From the NCBI GenBank assembly GCA_037355855.1, contig CM074761.1, positions 930,001 through 994,000 on the forward strand: a stretch of DNA of 64,000 bases, in the 5' to 3' direction. The position numbers were made by a program, and so were the translations under genes. The notes beneath the pieces are model-generated. The model worked only from the letters and a program-made list of their open reading frames with translations. It made no database searches and was not told the origin of the DNA. How positions within the stretch are numbered: position 1 is the first letter of the stretch; each line of letters starts with the position of its first letter. Origin of the DNA: Pseudo-nitzschia pungens. Taxonomy: Eukaryota > Bacillariophyta > Bacillariophyceae > Bacillariales > Bacillariaceae. Below, piece after piece: positions 24,339 through 35,120 of this stretch.

Positions 24339-26579
24339 CTAGACCGTTGTCCTTCGCAATTCAGAGTGATGGATTCCGTAACAGAAATAAAAACACACTC
24401 CTGCGAGAAGCCAAACACCGATTACTGACCACGTGGTTAAGGGCATTGAACCCATCATGTATGAATTAAAAAATATCCCTAGCAGAGGAAAGGCCGGAAC
24501 ACAGGGAGAGCTGAATGTATCCGGAGGAACAGATTGGGGCAACTGCCACAATGAGGTTACAGAAACAAATATGTTGGCAACCAAAAAGTATTGAATCGGC
24601 AAAGACCATGAATGGGAAACGCCGACTGAGAATAACACAGCGGAGATTGTGAACATCAAAGTCAGCCAATGTGGTTTGGACCCGTTCTGTTCTAACAGTC
24701 GAAAATGGTTTTCCAGATTAGCTCCATTGTTGACTTTCAAGGACGAAGTGCTGCGAAGACTACTGTGAAATTCTCTTGATGCTTCTCTGACCAAAACTGC
24801 TCCGCCTTCATCGGGCAAGAGCGAGGATCTTCGTTCCGAGTTCACAGCACTATAAGACGCGTTGAAAGTGTAAAGTTCTCTCTCGCGCTCTTCAGTTCTC
24901 GATGATATCAAATTCGAGCGCTCGTCAAGGGTATTCCTTTCGGAACTCAAGCTTCCTCTCATCTCAGGAGATATGAGATAAAGTCTCTCGCTGGAGGAAT
25001 CACAGTCATCCCGGTCACTCCCTCCATTTTCCGTTTCTATCACAATTGGCATCAACGGGGGAGTCATTCGCAATACAATCACTCCGGCATTGACAAAGGT
25101 AAATACTTGAAGAGTTCCCAATGAAATAGTGTTTGCAAGCGATTCCAAATCTATGAAGCACGCGACGAATGCTGTTGCAACTCCCGTGATGATGGTGCCC
25201 GCTGTTGGCACCCCGGTTTCCGAGTTGACTCTACCGTAGATTTTGAATAGCAATCCATCCTGTGCCATTGAAAAGAAAATTCTGGGCTGCCCCATCAGAC
25301 AAGCAAAGGTAGCTGTAGTCAACCCAAAAACTGCGGCGAAGGAAATCAATATGCTTCCATCGAAGAGCAACGAAAAGACGAAAGAGGATCCGTTGCACGA
25401 TGCGTGCGACAAGCATTGATAATCTGAGTCTTCATGGAGAGCGATGTCTTGAAGTTGTTCATCATGGGTACAACAAGCGTTAGCCAACAACGCATTGACC
25501 ACCGGAATGTCATCCCCCAAAAGATCGATAGGTGCCATTCCTACCACAGTCAAAGAAACGACACAATATATTATTGTGCTAACAACAAGGGACCCCACGA
25601 TACCGATTGGCATGTTTTTCTCGGGATTTTTCACTTCTTCTGACAAACAAGAGACCATGTCGAACCCTAAATACGAGAAGAAAACCAGTCCGGCCGCACG
25701 CCCCACACCGTCAAATCCATTGGGGAAAAACGACGGAGTCAACAAGTTATCTTGAATGCGAACGTTTCCAGTTGTCCATCCCATAAGGACGACGAAACCC
25801 AGCGCTGAAACGTTGAGTATCGTCATGATAGTATTGAACCGTGCCGACTCCTTCGCACCCGTTACCAATACAGACGTGCAAAGAAGAACTACAACTGCGG
25901 CAAGTGGACAGCAGTAATATTCTTGGTCACCAAAAAGGTTTGGAAACGGAGCTTTCACGAACCATTCAAGAAAATTGTTGGCTGCAGTTGCTGCAGTTAC
26001 CGATCTGGGTTCTCCAAGAGCACCGTCGACATTGGCTTTGGCAATGATGTGACGTTGCAACCATCCGTGGAAAAAGCCCGAAACGTACACAGCCCAAGAC
26101 CGAGCTACCGCTGCGGCACTCACAGCATACCCCAGTGTGAGATTCCACCCGACCAACCACCCGGCTAATTCTCCAAAACTCACGTACGTAAACGTGTACG
26201 CCGAACCTGCAAGTGGGACCCGAGCAGCGAATTCCGCGTATGCCAAACTGGTAAAGCAACAAGCAATTCCACACAGAGCGAAACTCAGAGATATTGCCGG
26301 TCCGGCTGTTTTGGCACCGATTCCAATCAAGGAATATATTCCAGCTCCGACAGAACATCCTATGCCGTAAAAAATCAAATCCATCACACCGAGAGTGCGT
26401 TTCAATTGCAAACAATTTTCTTCGTCACCTTTCACTCCAAACGAAACATCCTCCTTGCATCCGTTGTGTTTGTTGTCACGAACGACCTTTCTTTTCAATT
26501 TCGGAGTGGTGGTAGGTGTCAACGGTTTCCTCCTCGAAATGGCTGCAGAAATTGATTCGAGCGAAGTTGGCGTTGTCAT
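24339..26579 (-). CDS. Cationic amino-acid transporter (APC superfamily, SLC7/CAT type)
   Basis: A single exon is inferred. The frame is open from a TTG at 26627, but the first ATG (MTTPTSLE) is at 26579, giving 746 aa. After a 60-residue basic cytosolic N-terminus, LKRTLGVMDLIFYGIGC and VGAGIY match the first membrane helix of CAT transporters, with the broken-helix GAGIY substrate site. I count about 12-14 membrane segments. FSYLGFDMVSCLSEEVKNP is the conserved helix 6 region of the family. A long hydrophilic Ser/Arg/Glu-rich insertion (about residues 510-645) lies between late helices and is unusual in length. The role is proton- or gradient-coupled amino-acid transport at the plasma or vacuolar membrane. 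The location is not decided by the sequence. Confidence 0.93.
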   Translation of the reverse strand: MTTPTSLESISAAISRRKPLTPTTTPKLKRKVVRDNKHNGCKEDVSFGVKGDEENCLQLKRTLGVMDLIFYGIGCSVGAGIYSLIGIGAKTAGPAISLSFALCGIACCFTSLAYAEFAARVPLAGSAYTFTYVSFGELAGWLVGWNLTLGYAVSAAAVARSWAVYVSGFFHGWLQRHIIAKANVDGALGEPRSVTAATAANNFLEWFVKAPFPNLFGDQEYYCCPLAAVVVLLCTSVLVTGAKESARFNTIMTILNVSALGFVVLMGWTTGNVRIQDNLLTPSFFPNGFDGVGRAAGLVFFSYLGFDMVSCLSEEVKNPEKNMPIGIVGSLVVSTIIYCVVSLTVVGMAPIDLLGDDIPVVNALLANACCTHDEQLQDIALHEDSDYQCLSHASCNGSSFVFSLLFDGSILISFAAVFGLTTATFACLMGQPRIFFSMAQDGLLFKIYGRVNSETGVPTAGTIITGVATAFVACFIDLESLANTISLGTLQVFTFVNAGVIVLRMTPPLMPIVIETENGGSDRDDCDSSSERLYLISPEMRGSLSSERNTLDERSNLISSRTEERERELYTFNASYSAVNSERRSSLLPDEGGAVLVREASREFHSSLRSTSSLKVNNGANLENHFRLLEQNGSKPHWLTLMFTISAVLFSVGVSHSWSLPIQYFLVANIFVSVTSLWQLPQSVPPDTFSSPCVPAFPLLGIFFNSYMMGSMPLTTWSVIGVWLLAGVCFYFCYGIHHSELRRTTV

Positions 26580-27499
26580 CTTTGTTCCGATAGCACTCTT
26601 GAGTGTCGTACTATGAAACAAATCCAAGATTCACTTGACACTTCATCAAATCATCGTATGGCAACGAATGCGTTCTGTCGTATTGACGTATTGTTTGAAG
26701 AGTGCTATGATACTTGTTGGTAAAGTTACAAGTACATTACTGTTCGGTTTGCGCTTTTCAGTAAGGAAACGGCCCAGTGACACTTTCAATGCCGGTGATC
26801 AGTGACACAAAGGCTCATCAATCGCATAAATGGTAAGGGCTGAGTAACCTTACCTGATATTCCTACCGGTCCGTACAGTTACGATAACGAGAGAGAAGTA
26901 CATGTACTGGTACAAGTACGCACTTCTGATAAGACCTTACTTAAAATCCCAGTTGATCGTTAGGGATGATCGGTGTGCTGTACTCGCAATTGTAAGTTAC
27001 GTAGTGCATAGACAGATGAGGCAGGAGGTCATTTCGTCCCGAAGAGTGAATTTCGTTTAAATTGGCGCGCCCCCAAAGCCTTTCTGATCCAGAATACGTG
27101 GGGCTGTAATGCATATTGAAATGTGACCGTGCACGCGAATACTTCGTACTATTTTTTGAATTTTTCAGATCAGTCTTTGTTTCGTGGGTTCTGAAAAATC
27201 TGGGTTGGTAACATGATTATTCTGATCACCGTACAGTTTTACGTACTTTCTACTATACAAAAAAATTGACGCCAAATCTGACATACCGTACTACTGTAAA
27301 ACAAAACTGGAAAGAGACCGGAACGCATCTATCACCCAAAGCAAACCTGTGAAATGTGATTGCGATTTTTCGGTCATTGGACTTAAAATGCACCTCAATT
27401 GCATTACGTGTCCTATTTTGGGGCTGATAATTCTCATAATTCGTGCATTGCAAAGATTTCTTGGTCGCAAGAACCAAAAGAAGTTATCGATCATGAACG
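26580..27499. other. Divergent intergenic region with an E2F-like GGCGCGCC site
   Basis: No gene is supported. TTGGCGCGCCC lies at about 27062-27072. TACCGGTCCGTA and TACGTA words of the dispersed motif family occur at about 26860-26940 and 27230-27300. Confidence 0.4.
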
Positions 27500-28946
27500 A
27501 TGACAAAGCCGACACGGTCGGAGATCGTGACCGAAACGACATTGGGGGACCAGATGATGATTGGTCGGAACCAAAGAATTCTCGTTGGAGATAGTTTGCA
27601 CCGCGGTCACGACAGCGTTGGTGAATACTTTTCTCCCTGTCACCCTATATATTTTCCAGGTTCGGTCTACCACTGTCGACGATACCTTCCCGTGGCCTAT
27701 TACTATCCTCCATTCTACCCAATTCATGATGGCCGTGGTGATATTCCTTCGGTGACTGCAAAACCTGGCGGCAAAAACAACCGATACCAGCACTTCCCCG
27801 GTGCAGAGTAGCCAAGATTGGAACCTCGCCAATCCGCCCTCGCCGCTGAAACGTTCTGCGACTAACCCTTCGGAGGTAGGGACTCCTGGAAGTCAAGCAG
27901 AAGGCTCTGAGAAGAGCGAATCGATTTGCGAATTGTCCCCTTCGCCTGTGGTAATCTCTCGAACGTCAGCGTCGGATGAATTCATCGATCCAAGTATTCT
28001 CGAGGCTGCAACGGCACTCGACCTTCCCTTGGACGGATACAAGTATAGTGTCACTCATTGGAAAGGTGCATTGAAACTCTGTTATCGGTGGAAAACAACG
28101 ACCAACGAAGACGAACGGGAATTCTATCGAGCGAGCACAACGACAAATAGTCTCTCGTCGAATAACTTGAAGTCGGTAAAGAGTTTCTGCGAAAACATAT
28201 TGAAAAGGAAATCGAAACGACGTCAATTTGCAATCCACTGGAAGGAGAGTGGTCTAAAGAGAATAGTCGACGAAGCATCCTCGTCACAAAGAGTCGCGTT
28301 CAATCATGACGACCAAAAACTCGAAAGTGTTCTAGATGATTACTTTTCTGGGCGCACCCGTTCCACTGAGTATCACCAGGCGAGGCAAAAGGTGTTGGAA
28401 GATCGCCAAAAGGAAATCGTAACGCTTTGGGATGCATTGATGTCGGATCCTGTCCTTAGCGACGCTTCGTCTCGTCAGAAACTCTATTTGATCCAACTCG
28501 CTGTCGAAAGACCCTATCACGATAAGAAAGTAGAGATCGAAACAAATGATCAGAAGACCATTCATGACGTTACAATCGAAGGGTATGGTGGAAAATCATA
28601 CTGGGAACAGAGCGATCAAAGCACCAATACCGAACGCAAGTCCGGCACGTTGCACGATGCATTGTCGAAGACAGTCGACGAAGTTCTCCCCGTCAATAAA
28701 AGCATGATTGACCGGTTTTGGAAATGTGTCAATGAGGTTGATACCCGTAAGCGGAACAGGAAACGACGTCGACCCTCCGTTCCGCTTGTGCTTTCCGAGG
28801 AAAACAGGGAAATGGTTGATGAAAGTAACATCGAGGAGTCCCCTCTGGGCAACTTTGCGGCGTCAGAGAAAAAATGCAAAATAAGAGAAAATATCCAATA
28901 TGAAGGAGACAAAGAGAATGAAAGATCTCCGATTGTCCCTGTGTAA
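27500..28946 (+). CDS. Unknown protein, probably nuclear; 5' exon uncertain
   Basis: The main open frame (27807-28946) has no ATG near its start, so an upstream exon is required. The best candidate is 27500-27751, a Tyr/Pro-rich frame starting MTKPTRSEIV. It joins across a short 55-bp intron (GTGACT donor, GTGCAG acceptor) to SSQDWNLANPP and gives about 463 aa. Another frame starting near 27561 is hydrophobic and would need a different splice. The body is hydrophilic and rich in Ser, Glu and Lys. Near residue 410 it holds a basic cluster, RKRNRKRRRPS, that looks like a nuclear localisation signal. A Trp/Lys/Tyr-containing segment (SVTHWKGALKLCYRWK) could be a small fold. No known domain is recognised. 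Confidence is moderate for the body and low for exon 1. Confidence 0.55.
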
Positions 28947-31098
28947 CTGTTCTGTTGACTCGAGAAAAAAAGGATGAAGACCTGACCTGACTTATCCCCT
29001 GAAATGCTGTTGTATGACCTGACTTGTAACTATCGGTCGGGAATGAAATGAAAATGTTGCATAATGCTTAAGACTTTCCAGCTATCTTTTTTGAGATCAC
29101 TTGACAGTCGTTGACGCAATCGGTACAATATTTGGAGCTACTACTCTTCGATGACAATCCGTGATATTATTATGTTGTCGATAACCCGAACAATAAGACT
29201 TTCAGTTCGTCGATTTCGATCGTCTAGCTAGTTTTGTTTCCTTCCGTGACCTTGGTTGCTTGTGATTTTAGATTGTATTGCAAATCTAGCATGAATGGTG
29301 GTGTCGAAAGAAACGAGCGGACACAAGAAGGACGAGGACCACATGCCTTCTTCTTGTTTGAGAAAGGTATTCGAATGGTTGAATCGTCAGTGTTTGCTCG
29401 GATCCGAGTAGCATCCTCCTGGATAATCGTTGTAACTTGTTATACCATCATGTTCTTTTAGTATGGCGGGAGATTCACTTTCTTTAGAAGGATGGGAGCT
29501 CGTATCAATGGATGTTCAAACCAGCGTCCGCGGATAGTAGTATTGACAGATCTTAAAATCTTATGCATGTGAAGAAATATTGCTGCTGATACTAATCCCA
29601 TGGTCTCTCCTCTGTATTCTTTCCAGCCAGAGGGCAGGAAACCAATCTTCTTGTTGTCGTAACATTGTCATAGCAACAGTAGAAGTACTACTACTACTAT
29701 GAACAGAAGAAGCACTAAGTACTACTAATACTACACTACTACTAGTACGACCAGAAGAAGCATTGAAAGAAATTTCCGATACATCATACTACTACTAGTA
29801 CTAGCAGAAAACTACACATCATTGTTGTAGAAAAAAGGATGGAGTTCGAAAGAAAGTATAAGACGACTACACTAAAGTTAGAGAAGGTTCTTGATAACTG
29901 CTGACATCCAAACTTTTAAAAATAGTGCATGATTTCCTCGTCTTCTCAATGTAAAAACAGATCCAACATTAAAGACCGACGTCTCCTGGTTACCTGGTTT
30001 CCATGCCTCGTTAACATTCACAAAAATAATTAGTAGATAACATACTACTAGTAGTTAAGCATCTGATTAGGAGAGGAATACTAGCAAAAGCAGCAGTGCC
30101 AGCAACACAAGAAGAAGAGATTAGTATTAGTAATATCTCCTGCAACTCATAGTAGTACTGCTAGCTACTAGTACTAGTAGTGGTGCTACTAGTAGTAGTA
30201 CACTATCTATGATCTTTGTGATCTTCTTTTTCTTGCACCATCAACTCCCAGCACTGTCCAGGCTTGATGCATTCATTTGCTTATGAACGAGAAAAAAGGT
30301 ACGGAGTATTTTCTTTCACATGATGTTCATAATGTTGATAGTAAGGTTTAGTGGTAAACCTTGTTACGGTACGAAATTATGTGTTTTTGAATGGTTTCAA
30401 CTCAACATTACCGTACTCGTAGCATACGACAGGCTCTGCTTCCTTCATACCGGTACCAGGTAATCTTACTCGTACTTGCTCCATCCACGACTCAACAATG
30501 AACACGTGTCAAAGATACTTCGTAGTTCTGTGAAGACGGACATTCGACGGATGAGACATATTGTTGATGGGACATAGGACATTCAACGTTTGAAGAACGC
30601 TATATATTTTGAATAGATACGAAGAGTAGGATGCTGAAGGCGATCTGGAAAGCAAAGCACATTTCGCAAGATTCAAACCAACGGAAGAATTTGTACGAAA
30701 TCGAACGAAACGGAACAACATTGACCTAACTGACAACGAGGATAACGAACGATAAGAAGCAAGAATCAGAAGAGACACAACAGCGCTGTCAAGATAAGAC
30801 CCGGTTGCGGAAAGCTTCTATTTTCTAAATCCAATATTATCGACATCTTGGACCCAGACTAGACTTCCGACAAACACCACAAGTGCGAAAGAAGTGAATA
30901 GAGCGAAGCAATCTCTCTGCCAACCTTCTACTTTACCTTCAAATTCAGCGATACACGAAATAATAGAAGTGCTCCGTAGACGCATAGTAACCTCATCAAT
31001 CGTTCACCTACCAGATCACGCCCAATCAAGCACGCATCTCGCAAAGGAAACGCCTACAATTCTAATTGCGATAAGAACAACTGAATACATTTTCCAAG
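28947..31098. repeat. Intergenic region, 2.1 kb, with CTACTACTAGTACT microsatellite clusters
   Basis: Clusters of ACTACTACTAGTA and its complement occur at about 29685-29810 and 30040-30205. TACCGTA/TTACGG motifs occur at about 30350-30470. No gene is supported. An ORF at 30894-31196 overlaps the VPS32 leader and start in another frame and is treated as a shadow. Confidence 0.55.
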
Positions 31099-32331
31099 AT
31101 GATGAACTTTTTCGGAAAAAAGAAAAAGGATGTGAACACAACGGTTTCGTCTACATCGACATCGAAACCAACGGATGCGCAGACGACGATCGTTAAGCTA
31201 CGAGAGTCGATCGTCAACCAAGACAAGAGGTCAGTGACAGAAAACTTCACGATACCTTGACGACGCGGCATCCGTCGCTGTTGTTACCAGATTGCAGGTT
31301 GCTCGAGAAGAGTCTGTGCTCGTGTCTGATGTAATTATTTGTACTTCATGCAACAATATGTTCTCACGATTTTTTTCGAATTGAAATTTTACTCCATTTG
31401 CGTTCCCATCACAATTTGTTTTACATTTGATAGAGAGGAGCATATTCAAAAGAAAATCAACGGCATGGTTGTGGAGGCGAAGGGAAAGATGGCCAAGGGC
31501 GACAAGAAGGGTAAGTCAACAAAGATAAAAGTCCACTATGGGAGAAAGTGGAGTCTTTCTGCACAGTTCAGAAATAACTGTGACCCCAATGTACCTTCTA
31601 ACCTATTTTTGCTGAATTATCGCTTCATCTCGTGTCATTCGTTGACCTGTCTTCTTCAACAACCGATGGGTTGACGATGAACTCAATAATTCTGTCCGCG
31701 CAACTCTTGTTTGATTGACGAACACAACAAATCGCACGGCGACTTCTTATCTGTGAACTCTAATTCGACAATATAAATGAAATATATCGGGAACGGAATG
31801 GCTAAAATTCAATATGACATGGACCTTATCTTTTTTCTTTCGCTTCGATTTGAATATGAAGGTGCCTTGTACGCAATGAAACGAAAAAAGCTCTACGAAC
31901 AAGAAATGGCAAAGATTCAAAACGTTCGATTCACACTAGAAACACAAGTTATGAATCTCGAATCCGCTCAACAGAATGCCCAGACTTACCAGGCTCTCAA
32001 ACAAGGAAACACGGCCATGAAGGGAATTCGACAAGATGTTGGCATCGATCAAGTCGACGACGTCATGGACGAAATCAAGGAAGAAATGGAATTGGCACAA
32101 GAAATCAACGACGCCATTGCCCAACCTGTCGATCCGCTCATGGCCGACGAAGACGAACTTTTGGAAGAACTCAATATGCTCGAGACAGCAGATTTGGAGG
32201 CAGAGTTGCTCAAACCCCCACCAACAGCCATGCAAGCAATGCCAGCCGTCCCAAGTTCGAAACTTCCCGCGTTGGCGAAAAAAGAAGAAGACGATCTCAA
32301 GGCGCTGGAGGCAGAGTTGGCGGGATTGTAG
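31099..32331 (+). CDS. VPS32: ESCRT-III subunit VPS32/Snf7 (CHMP4)
   Basis: Three exons are inferred: 31099-31229, 31434-31510 and 31862-32331. The introns are 204 and 351 bp (GTCAGT and GTAAGT donors), giving 225 aa, the normal Snf7 length. The start is one of two tandem ATGs (MMNFFGKKKKD). The basic helix 1 region continues across the first splice as LRESIVNQDKR-EEHIQKKI. The second splice restores the family signature GDKKGALYAMKRKKLYEQE. The C-terminal half is acidic (VDDVMDEIKEEM, DELLEELNML) and ends in the MIM1-like EDDLKALEAELAGL helix, used for VPS4 and ALIX partners. Snf7 polymerises into spirals that drive multivesicular-body budding and membrane repair. Confidence 0.95.
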
Positions 32332-32828
32332 GACTCAGCCAAATGAATTGGTCGATCAATCATTTTCAGATCATGCAGAGGAATTCCGTTCGATAATAGA
32401 GCGAGTTTTTGTCATGTTTCACTGTAGCAAAAAAAAAGAAAGATTTAATATTCTAATCAGTGCGGAATCATAATCATGCTTGAACATTATATTCGAATAT
32501 TGGAATATGGATGCTTTTGATGAAAGAAGAGTTTCTAGTCGGCTTCAGTTTTGTGAGTTGAAGTGTATTGCTGAACTGGTGGCGATTTTCAGTAACCCAA
32601 AGTGAACAATGCTACCAGGATACAGAGATTGTATGCAGCCTCGACATAGAAATGGCACCAGTGCAGATGTTTAGTCGAGAGTACAAACCACATGATGAAC
32701 GAAGTTCATTCGTATCATCTGTCCCTGGAAGCTGGAACTAATGGTCGACCCTCAAGTTATTCGTCTACCACCAAGTAGTAGTCAAAAAATAATCATACCC
32801 TGTTTTTGTGACAAGTTTCCACGCATAT
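32332..32828. other. Convergent 3' intergenic region
   Basis: About 500 bp lie between convergent genes. A poly-A run sits at about 32430-32440, consistent with 3' UTR. I see no gene or repeat. Confidence 0.45.
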
Positions 32829-34265
32829 TTAATTCGGAGGCCATTTGCCTCCTTCAGCAAGAATCCTTTCCTTCTTAGCCGCTCTTTCAGCACGAATTTG
32901 TGCAATTTCTTCGTCCGTTCTCTTTGGGCCCGGCTTGCGCCCTCTCCGTTTTCCCCACTTTCCTGCTTTGCCCTTTGGCAAGTTAGTAAGCACTTTGTCC
33001 TCTCCAGAGTTGCCACTGCCTGTCCTCAATATATCTCTGAACGCTTGACTTTCCGCGAATTCGTTCAACTTCTGAACTGCCATGTTGTCCGTATCCGAGT
33101 CCCACAAAATTGAAGCGATAACGTTGTGCGTGTCGCTACATCGATTGGCAAACAAGACCTCCAAAGGATCTGTGTGATCTGGTAGTTCCATTCGATTCTG
33201 AATCAAAGGTTTGCTGATGGATCGGATCCCGAACTCCTCTTCGGGATATGGGGTATACCGAGATAGAAATTCGAAATGCCAGGGCAAGAAGTTCCAACTC
33301 TTTTTCCGTCCCATGTCGTCATCCCCAAAATGATCTTTCATGTAGCATGCAAGCGTCCGATAAATTTGGACTCGTTCGTTAACACCCGGGGCCCATGTCG
33401 AATTTTCATTGAACTCTTTGAATATCCACGGTTTGCACAGAGCACCTCTTCCTACCATAACCGAATCTACACCAGTTTCTTCCATCCGTCTCCTTGCCTC
33501 ATAATACGTCAAGATATCTCCATTTCCAATTATTGGTACATGGCCGTATCCCTCCACTTTGGTTTCTGCAACAGCCTGTCGAATCAAATCCCAGTCAGCA
33601 TTCTTGGTATAACTCTGCTGAGCGGTTCGGCCGTGAATCGTTACCGCAGCAGCACCTGCTTCTCGTGCTGCTTTCACATTCTCCAAACAATTAATGCTGT
33701 TAGTCTCGCATCCTAGACGAATTTTTACCGTTATCGGTATCTCCGAATTTTCCACTAGTCCCCTGACAAGTTTGTGCAATTTCGTTGGAGATCTCAACAA
33801 CGAAGATCCAAGACCCCTCCTCGTTGCTTCGTGGATCGGACATCCACAGTTCAAATCACAAAAGTCCGCCCCCATACCTGCAGCTTGTCTTATCGCATGC
33901 ACCCCTTCACTAATTTGGTTTGTCGCAATTTGAACTCCAAAAATAGTTTCGCCTTTCCAACGTCTCAACCTAGCTTTTTCGATTGGATCGCCTTTCAAAA
34001 GCGATCGAGCGTAGATCATTTCGGATACAGAGGCCTGCATTCCGAAATCTGCACAAAGGCGACGGAATGGTAAATTCCCCCCTCTTGTGAGCGGTGCTAG
34101 TATCATTTTGCCACCAAGGGCTGGGTGGGTTTTTCCATGTTTTGTTGGCAATGACGATGGCGATGGCGATGGCGATGGTCGAATGGAAAGAGCGTCTACG
34201 ATCGTGATAAAGGAGCATCCCGTAAACAAGAAAGCAGAGTACGTTGCGAGCCAAATAACGGCCAT
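32829..34265 (-). CDS. tRNA-dihydrouridine synthase, Dus3-like, with signal peptide
   Basis: A single exon is inferred. The frame is open from a TTG at 34424, but the first ATG is at 34265 (MAVIWLATY), giving 478 aa. Residues 1-25 are a hydrophobic signal peptide ending VDALS, followed by a Ser-Pro repeat encoded by a (GATGGC)n tract. The Dus TIM barrel follows, with MILAPLTRGGNLPFR and the FMN/active-site motif DLNCGCPIHE containing the catalytic Cys. ITVKIRLG, VTIHGRTAQQSYTKNADWD and PIIGNGDI come next. The HGRT...QQ-x-YTK-x-ADW block is closest to Dus3. The C-terminus is basic (KWGKRRGRKPGPKR), suiting tRNA binding. It lacks the N-terminal zinc fingers of fungal and animal Dus3. An organelle, perhaps plastid, location is inferred from the presequence. 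Confidence 0.88.
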   Translation of the reverse strand: MAVIWLATYSAFLFTGCSFITIVDALSIRPSPSPSPSSLPTKHGKTHPALGGKMILAPLTRGGNLPFRRLCADFGMQASVSEMIYARSLLKGDPIEKARLRRWKGETIFGVQIATNQISEGVHAIRQAAGMGADFCDLNCGCPIHEATRRGLGSSLLRSPTKLHKLVRGLVENSEIPITVKIRLGCETNSINCLENVKAAREAGAAAVTIHGRTAQQSYTKNADWDLIRQAVAETKVEGYGHVPIIGNGDILTYYEARRRMEETGVDSVMVGRGALCKPWIFKEFNENSTWAPGVNERVQIYRTLACYMKDHFGDDDMGRKKSWNFLPWHFEFLSRYTPYPEEEFGIRSISKPLIQNRMELPDHTDPLEVLFANRCSDTHNVIASILWDSDTDNMAVQKLNEFAESQAFRDILRTGSGNSGEDKVLTNLPKGKAGKWGKRRGRKPGPKRTDEEIAQIRAERAAKKERILAEGGKWPPN

Positions 34266-35120
34266 CGTGATGTATTGCGATGAAGATTGTCGAGGTCGAT
34301 TCAGATGATAATCATGAGCAGTAACACGAGATGGGGCTAGGTCAGATTCTGTGTGTGTGTCAGGCACGGAATGCACTCCCTGAAAGATACGGAAATCAAC
34401 CAAGAAGATCAACCAAGAAGTCAATGTCGGAACGCGGTGTAATCCAACGCGGCTACGGTTGCAACGGCGGATTCCACCGCGCGGTGCAATCCACCGCGGC
34501 TACCGTAGCCGCGGTGGCTACAGGTGCTTCGGGAGTAAAAGTAGGGAACAGGATGATGGTTTTGATTTCCGATTTCGGATGAGTCGAGTTGAAGTCGGAA
34601 GTCGGCAAAGACAAAAAGACAAAATTCTTTTTGCGTTTTAAAAAATAAATACGGTACTAGTAATAGAAGAAATGGTCTTGTTAAAAATAATAAAAATGAC
34701 AGTTCGCGGCAATACTTAGCGATCATTCGCACAAGAATGACTCAAAATGACTAATCATGACGTTAGTCGAACTGTCGTTCGATCCTAATAATTGTTGTGC
34801 TTCGTATTTCGAATTAATGATCATAAGGTACAATACATGGTCCCTACCGGTACCGGTAGTCTTGCCCGAGATTGTGACTTGGTCGTAAGTACGATCAGTC
34901 TCACCTTGAAATTCGATACTGTAGTATTCATTAAAACTTGAGAGACTTTCTCAATCAAAATTATTTCTAATTTACCAGGTGAAGCATTTTGTTGAATGCA
35001 TTCTTCGCATTATTTTTTCATTTGATCACAAGAGTGGACGTACAAGTAACACTCTTACAGAATCTATCAAGCGTGCTGTGTTCACGAACCCCAATTTCAG
35101 CCGAAAGAAAATACAGCTAC
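34266..35120. repeat. Intergenic region with GC-rich palindrome cluster
   Basis: At 34491-34517 a 27-bp palindrome has 13-bp perfect arms (CCACCGCGGCTAC) around one C. It is preceded at 34471-34490 by an imperfect 20-bp palindrome (one mismatched pair) and flanked by related GCGGCTAC words at 34449-34456 and near 34511. The rest is AT-rich, with TACCGGTACCGG at about 34845. No gene is supported. Confidence 0.6.

Noticed and set aside
30894..31196. 100-residue ORF overlapping the VPS32 start
   Set aside because: It overlaps exon 1 of VPS32 in another frame. The VPS32 frame gives a full conserved protein.
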